Source of the DNA: Prorocentrum cordatum
Lineage: Eukaryota; Sar; Dinophyceae; Prorocentrales; Prorocentraceae
Assembly (NCBI GenBank): GCA_963575745.1
Contig: CAUYUJ010003687.1
Coordinates: 12,501 to 76,500, forward strand
Length of the DNA: 64,000 nucleotides
Direction: 5' to 3'
Positions 60,116 through 64,000 of the stretch are shown here, in pieces. A program made the position numbers and the translations under genes. The notes below the pieces were generated by a model, which saw only the letters and a list, made by a program, of their open reading frames with translations, did no database searches and was not told the DNA's origin. Positions within the stretch are counted from its first letter, which is position 1, and each line of letters starts with the position of its first letter.

Positions 60116-62894
60116 AGGGGGGGTTGCCGATGGGGGGGGGGTCCAGCAGGGGGATTTTCGGAGGGGGGTGGGGCCCAGGTTCCAGGGGAAGGGGGGGAAT
60201 TATCCAAGGTAAAGTGGCGGTGGATCACGCTCTCTCGCATATTGCGGCTTTGCGGACACCGTGGCGGGGGCTCGCAGGCCATCTACGCCTGCGTGGTATG
60301 CTGGCCGCAGTCGCGGATATGGGTATTCATTTTGGGGTCTTCCTTCTGTTTTTATCCATATCCACTGCTGGCTGCTTGGGCGGGGTGGCCCGTGAGTGCT
60401 CGCGCCCTGGCCTGGCGTTCCGGCTCGTTGGGCGGCCCCCAGATGGCCCGCGGCGTCGCAGGCGTGGGGCCGGCGACGCCGCGGCGCATCCATGGCATGG
60501 CGCAATGAGGCCGCTCGAAGGCTCTGCCGAGGTCAGGCTCGACGACTCTGAACAGCAGCGGTCGCGGTGCACTCAAGCATGCCGCCCCATTGCTGGGGAC
60601 CTCCGCTTGGAATGTGGACGATGGCGCTCCTGCTCGGTCACGTCTTGCTGGCCTCGTGGCCTAACCGCCCCGGTCGCGCCGCGCATCCCTGCCGCGGAGG
60701 CGATCGGTCCTGTTGCGCGCGGAGCTGTCGGGAAAAATCCCCGCCAGCACCGGATGTGGCAATATATCGCTGGTACATCTACGCAGGGCGCCGCTACTGC
60801 CTGCGCGGCGCAGCCCAGGGCGACTGCGCCTCGCTGGAGGAGGGCGAACGAGGAAGACGCGCGGAGTTTTACCTCGCCCCAGAGGTGCGCGAAGCCTTCC
60901 CGAGCTTCTATGAGAAAACGTTCGGCATTTATGTTGCTAGCGATTCCTGGGCAGCCGTGCTCAGCGCGCGCCGCCGTCAAGATCGCGGCCATCGAGCGCG
61001 ACGCCGATGCCCCATCCAAGGGGCCCAGGCTGGCCAATGAAGTGGCAGCAGCCATCTTCGAGCAGCTCACCACCTGGGTCGAGCGCACATGCTTCGAACG
61101 GCGGCCGCTCATGGGCGCGCGAAACGCCGCGACTCCAGGCGCGTTTTTAATTGGGAGCGCCGGTAAGGTCCCAGCGGCAAGACCGCGCGGATCATCCGGT
61201 GCCGCACGGCGCACAAAGGTTTCCGCGGCATAGACGGCTGCGCCCTGGGGATTTTTCGCGGGGGCAGCGAGGCGCGCCTCGCAGCGCGCGCTATCCTCGG
61301 GGGCGGCGCGTCGCCTGGACAGGGTCTACGTCGCCGTGGACGTCGAGGGGGCCCCCCTGCAGGTCATGACCAATGCCGAGATTCACAGGAGCAGGGTGAA
61401 GCACCGCGCGAGGTGACATGCACCCTGCCACTCGGCAGTGCAGCCATCCTCGGGCAAATGCCCGGCTGCGAGTCCGTCGACGATAGGGCCGATTGCTTGC
61501 GCCGCAGCAAGCTGGGCACGGGTTGAGCCTCCTCCATGAAACTCGCCGAGGTCACGAGCTCACCAGAGTTCAGCGCCAGACCCGCCAGGTGTGGCCCAGA
61601 GCTCGAGGTCAAACATGAGGCGCGCGGCGATTGGGTTGCCGGCGAATGAGGGCTTATGCCCACGTTGTCTAAGCGAGTTGAAGATCTGAAGATCGCGGGA
61701 CAAAAGGGGCGCGTCGATCGGCTGATCGGCCGCGTCGAGAGCGTCTCCGGCAAGATGAAGGACAACGACGACGACTTCACGAACTGCGGGGCCCGGGCTT
61801 GCCAACACCGCAGCGCCGACGGCGCCGTGGCGTCCGACCAGGATGAGTACATGGACGTTCTGATACCGATCATTCACGTCGACTCGGTCAAGGCGAAGGC
61901 CGACGAGCCAGCAGGGGGTCGAATTCCGGACCTCTTCGTCTCCTTGCTGGGAGCCACTACTTGGGTCCTGCTCGCCCGGCGCCGCGTCGCAGCGTGCGTC
62001 GTAGAGTTGCAGAGGGGCGAGATCAAGCTGGTCATGATCATGCGCCGCGCGATGCAACTGAACTCAATGGCCCTCGCCAAGTAGGAGATCGAGGTGCGCG
62101 TTGCTGGTCCTGCCATGGGATGCGCTGGCCAGATCTGCGCGCGCAGCGACGGGTTCTTCAAGGGGATGGCGGAGACGCGGCGCGGAATGCGACGCGCCGT
62201 TTACACGCGCTTGGGCAAGTGTCGCAGCACCGGCAAGGAGGTCTGCCGCACTTGCTCGACGCGGTAGCCCGCTCGCACAAACTTGCGCGCAGGTCCTCGT
62301 TCGGCCCCGAACTGCTCGCAGCATGCGGCGCAGCTGACGGTTTGCAGGCCCACTTTCGGCGCGTCGCGATGCCGTCCATGGTTCAGTCTCAGCCAGCGAG
62401 ATCAGGGAGCTGAGAGAGGAGGGAGGCTACGCAGTTCCATCAACCCTGGTCGTGGGCGGGATGTCCGTCTTCGCGGCCCTAGCCATGGGTCACGTTCGGC
62501 CGCCGTCAGAGAACTGCATGACAGGCCGCCCGCGGCGGCTATCGGGCCAACTCCGCGCCGGGCAGATCGTGCGCATGCTTTGGTGCGACGCGCGGCGCGC
62601 GAGGGCCGACCCCGCGACGGAAGGGGGCATCGGCCGTGAACTCACCTTCGACGCAATGAACGGGAATCGCAGCTACGACCACGGCACTGTCAAGCTGAGC
62701 GACGAGAGGCAAAAGGAAGGCTGCGCCCAGTTCCCATCGCAGCAATCTCACCTGGAACGTGGGCGACTCGCCGGGCTGAGACACCGAACCGTCCATCATC
62801 GAGCCATCTTGGCTTGAGGCGATGCCGGCCTGGGTTTGCACGGCCATGTCGTGGAGTCCTGGCGTCAGAATCTGAAGAGAGAATCAGATACATA

Positions 62895-62895
<1 letters not shown>
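60116..62895. other. Low-copy sequence with discontinuous coding-like patches
   Basis: Protein-like stretches appear in different plus-strand frames: AEFYLAPEVREAFPSFYEKT (about 60860-60920), LANEVAAAIFEQLTTWVERT (about 61030-61090), a 142-residue frame from an ATG at 61656 (RVDRLIGRVESVSGKMKDND) ending at 62084, and STLVVGGMSVFAALAMGH (about 62440-62495). No family is recognised, and frames switch without clear splice sites. A degraded intron-poor gene or chance are both possible. Confidence 0.3.

Positions 62896-62896
<1 letters not shown>

Positions 62897-62931
<35 letters not shown>
62897..62931. repeat. TA/GA microsatellite
   Basis: TA dinucleotides followed by GA dinucleotides. Confidence 0.95.
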
Positions 62932-63480
62932 CGATCGCATCTAGGGAAATGTGTTCGCGAAGGCGACAAGAGTCATGCGAGTGAGCGAGTTGCTTCCATG
63001 AGCTACGTTGGTGAAGCAGCAGGCTGCCGGAAAATCGAGCTTGCAATTTTGCGGCGCAGCTCCAAAAATAGTCTGCTGCTGTGCAACTGTTCGCCAGCGA
63101 GCGCAACTTTTCATAAGGAACGTGGTCCGCAGAACGTTCCCTGTCTCAGTTCGTTTTTGCTCCGTTGGTTCAGGCTCGGCTTGCGGGTGTGAGCCGACGA
63201 GGCGCAGTCCGATTCGCTTGAGCACCAGAGTCGAATTATATTTTGCTGATGTGTTATGCCGTAGCGTTCTGCCTTTTCCGCCGTCGCTCTGGCTCATGGG
63301 CACGGCGGGGCAAAATCCAACCTGCCGTGCCCTTGTATGTCGCGTCTTAGCCCGGCAGAACCGTGTTAAACTGCTCACGCCACGACAACGGGAAAGTTTT
63401 TTTAATTTCAACTTATCCACTGTTTTCCTCCTCCCTCCTCCCCCTCCCCTCCTCCGCTTCTCTCCTTCGGACGGGGCCAA
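62932..63480. other. Unassigned lower-GC sequence
   Basis: No gene or repeat is recognised; a short CTC-rich patch lies at 63422-63460. Confidence 0.5.
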
Positions 63481-63627
63481 GACGAGGGTAAATCCGTTCC
63501 AGAGCGTTCCGGAACGCTCTCAGAGCGTTCCATAACGCTCTGAGACGGCCGCGGCGCCCGATGCATCCTCCAGAGCCGCCAGATTTCAGAGACTCTCGAT
63601 TCATAGTCTCCCGAGTTTACCCTCGTC
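63481..63627. mobile_element. Short hairpin element with 12-bp terminal inverted repeats, copy 2
   Basis: Perfect 12-bp inverted ends (GACGAGGGTAAA at 63481-63492, TTTACCCTCGTC at 63616-63627). Inside are a perfect 18-bp palindrome (GAGCGTTCCGGAACGCTC, 63502-63519) and a 9-bp-stem hairpin (63521-63542). GGCCGCGGCGCCCGATGC and the bases after it match the element at 36301-36428. Its 147 bp and lack of coding capacity suggest a MITE. Confidence 0.65.
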
Positions 63628-63960
63628 CTGATCTTGTCTTACTCCCTCCGAATGGCTTTTCCGCCCCCCCGGCCACGCGCAAAAGGGGGTATATGGGGGA
63701 AGGGGGAAAGGTTCGCCAAACCACCCCGGTTTAGAAGGCGCGGGTTTCGTCTGTATATGTAGGGCCAGCGCCTTGAAAGAAGCAGCCTCTTTCTCAGAAG
63801 CCCCTCTTTCTCTCTGCGCGCCGCCCCCCCCCCCCCCCCGCCCCAGGACGCGATCCCCCCGCCGCCGTGCCCCGTGAGAGCGCCCTCGCCCCTGGCGCTG
63901 CGCCCGGGTTCGCGGCTGAAGGACCGTCTTCGCCCGCCGCCCGCCCTCTGCAGGATGTGT
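63628..63960. other. Unassigned sequence
   Basis: A C run of about 17 lies at 63822-63839. No gene is recognised. Confidence 0.5.
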
Positions 63961-63961
63961 G

Positions 63962-63964
63962 TGC

Positions 63965-64000
<36 letters not shown>
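63962..64000. repeat. GT microsatellite at window edge
   Basis: GT/GC dinucleotides running off the end of the window. Confidence 0.95.

Noticed and set aside
59472-61233. Long plus-strand ORFs across the GGGACAGTGG minisatellite
   Set aside because: Gly/Thr/Val periodic peptides that mirror the minisatellite unit; not genes.

Overview
The window is nuclear DNA from a dinoflagellate. The strongest sign is a near-perfect copy of the dinoflagellate trans-splicing leader (22 nt) at 735-756, followed by a decayed second copy at 757-776. High GC, abundant triplet microsatellites (CTC, GGA, ATC, GAC, GAT), many overlapping open frames caused by GC-rich repeats, and the lack of any recognisable conventional host gene in 64 kb all fit. 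The GC level suggests a GC-rich lineage such as Prorocentrum, but that is inference.

Layout. 1-734 is a CTC array. 735 to about 8118 is a non-LTR retrotransposon (LINE) that starts at the spliced leader and is flanked on both sides by CTC arrays. It has ORF1 (zinc-ribbon-like plus coiled coil), an A-rich spacer, and ORF2 (endonuclease, reverse transcriptase, RNase H) broken by one 20-bp tandem duplication. 8.1-10.7 kb holds microsatellites, a foldback element and minisatellites.

10690-21070 is the centrepiece: an apparently complete 10.4-kb tyrosine-recombinase retrotransposon of the Ngaro/PAT type, inserted into an ATC/GGGACACC array. Its split direct repeats are laid out A1 - ORFs - B1 A2 - B2. 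It carries a small membrane ORF, a gag-like ORF and a 2419-residue polyprotein with RT, RNase H, a J-domain (HPD motif), RS-rich linkers, an unidentified domain and a tyrosine recombinase. The J-domain inside a retroelement polyprotein is the most novel feature seen. All three frames are open.

21-27 kb holds simple repeats and minisatellites. 27-32.4 kb is mainly minus strand: a four-copy repeat, an unidentified open region, and the ORF1 and endonuclease part of a second, degraded LINE. 32.4-40.6 kb holds microsatellites, a dispersed family built on a GGCCTCTTGGGG-like 12-mer, two kinds of short hairpin element and a 1.6-kb array of about 122-bp units. 42-49 kb has three further repeat families. 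49-54.4 kb is GC-rich low-copy DNA with no gene I can name. 54.5-58 kb is mostly a degenerate ~90-bp satellite. 58.6-60.1 kb is a G-tract inverted repeat around a GGGACAGTGG minisatellite. The remainder is low-copy DNA ending in another hairpin element and a GT microsatellite.

Only the two retroelements and the second LINE remnant give gene functions that can be defended. Everything else is repeat or unassigned sequence.
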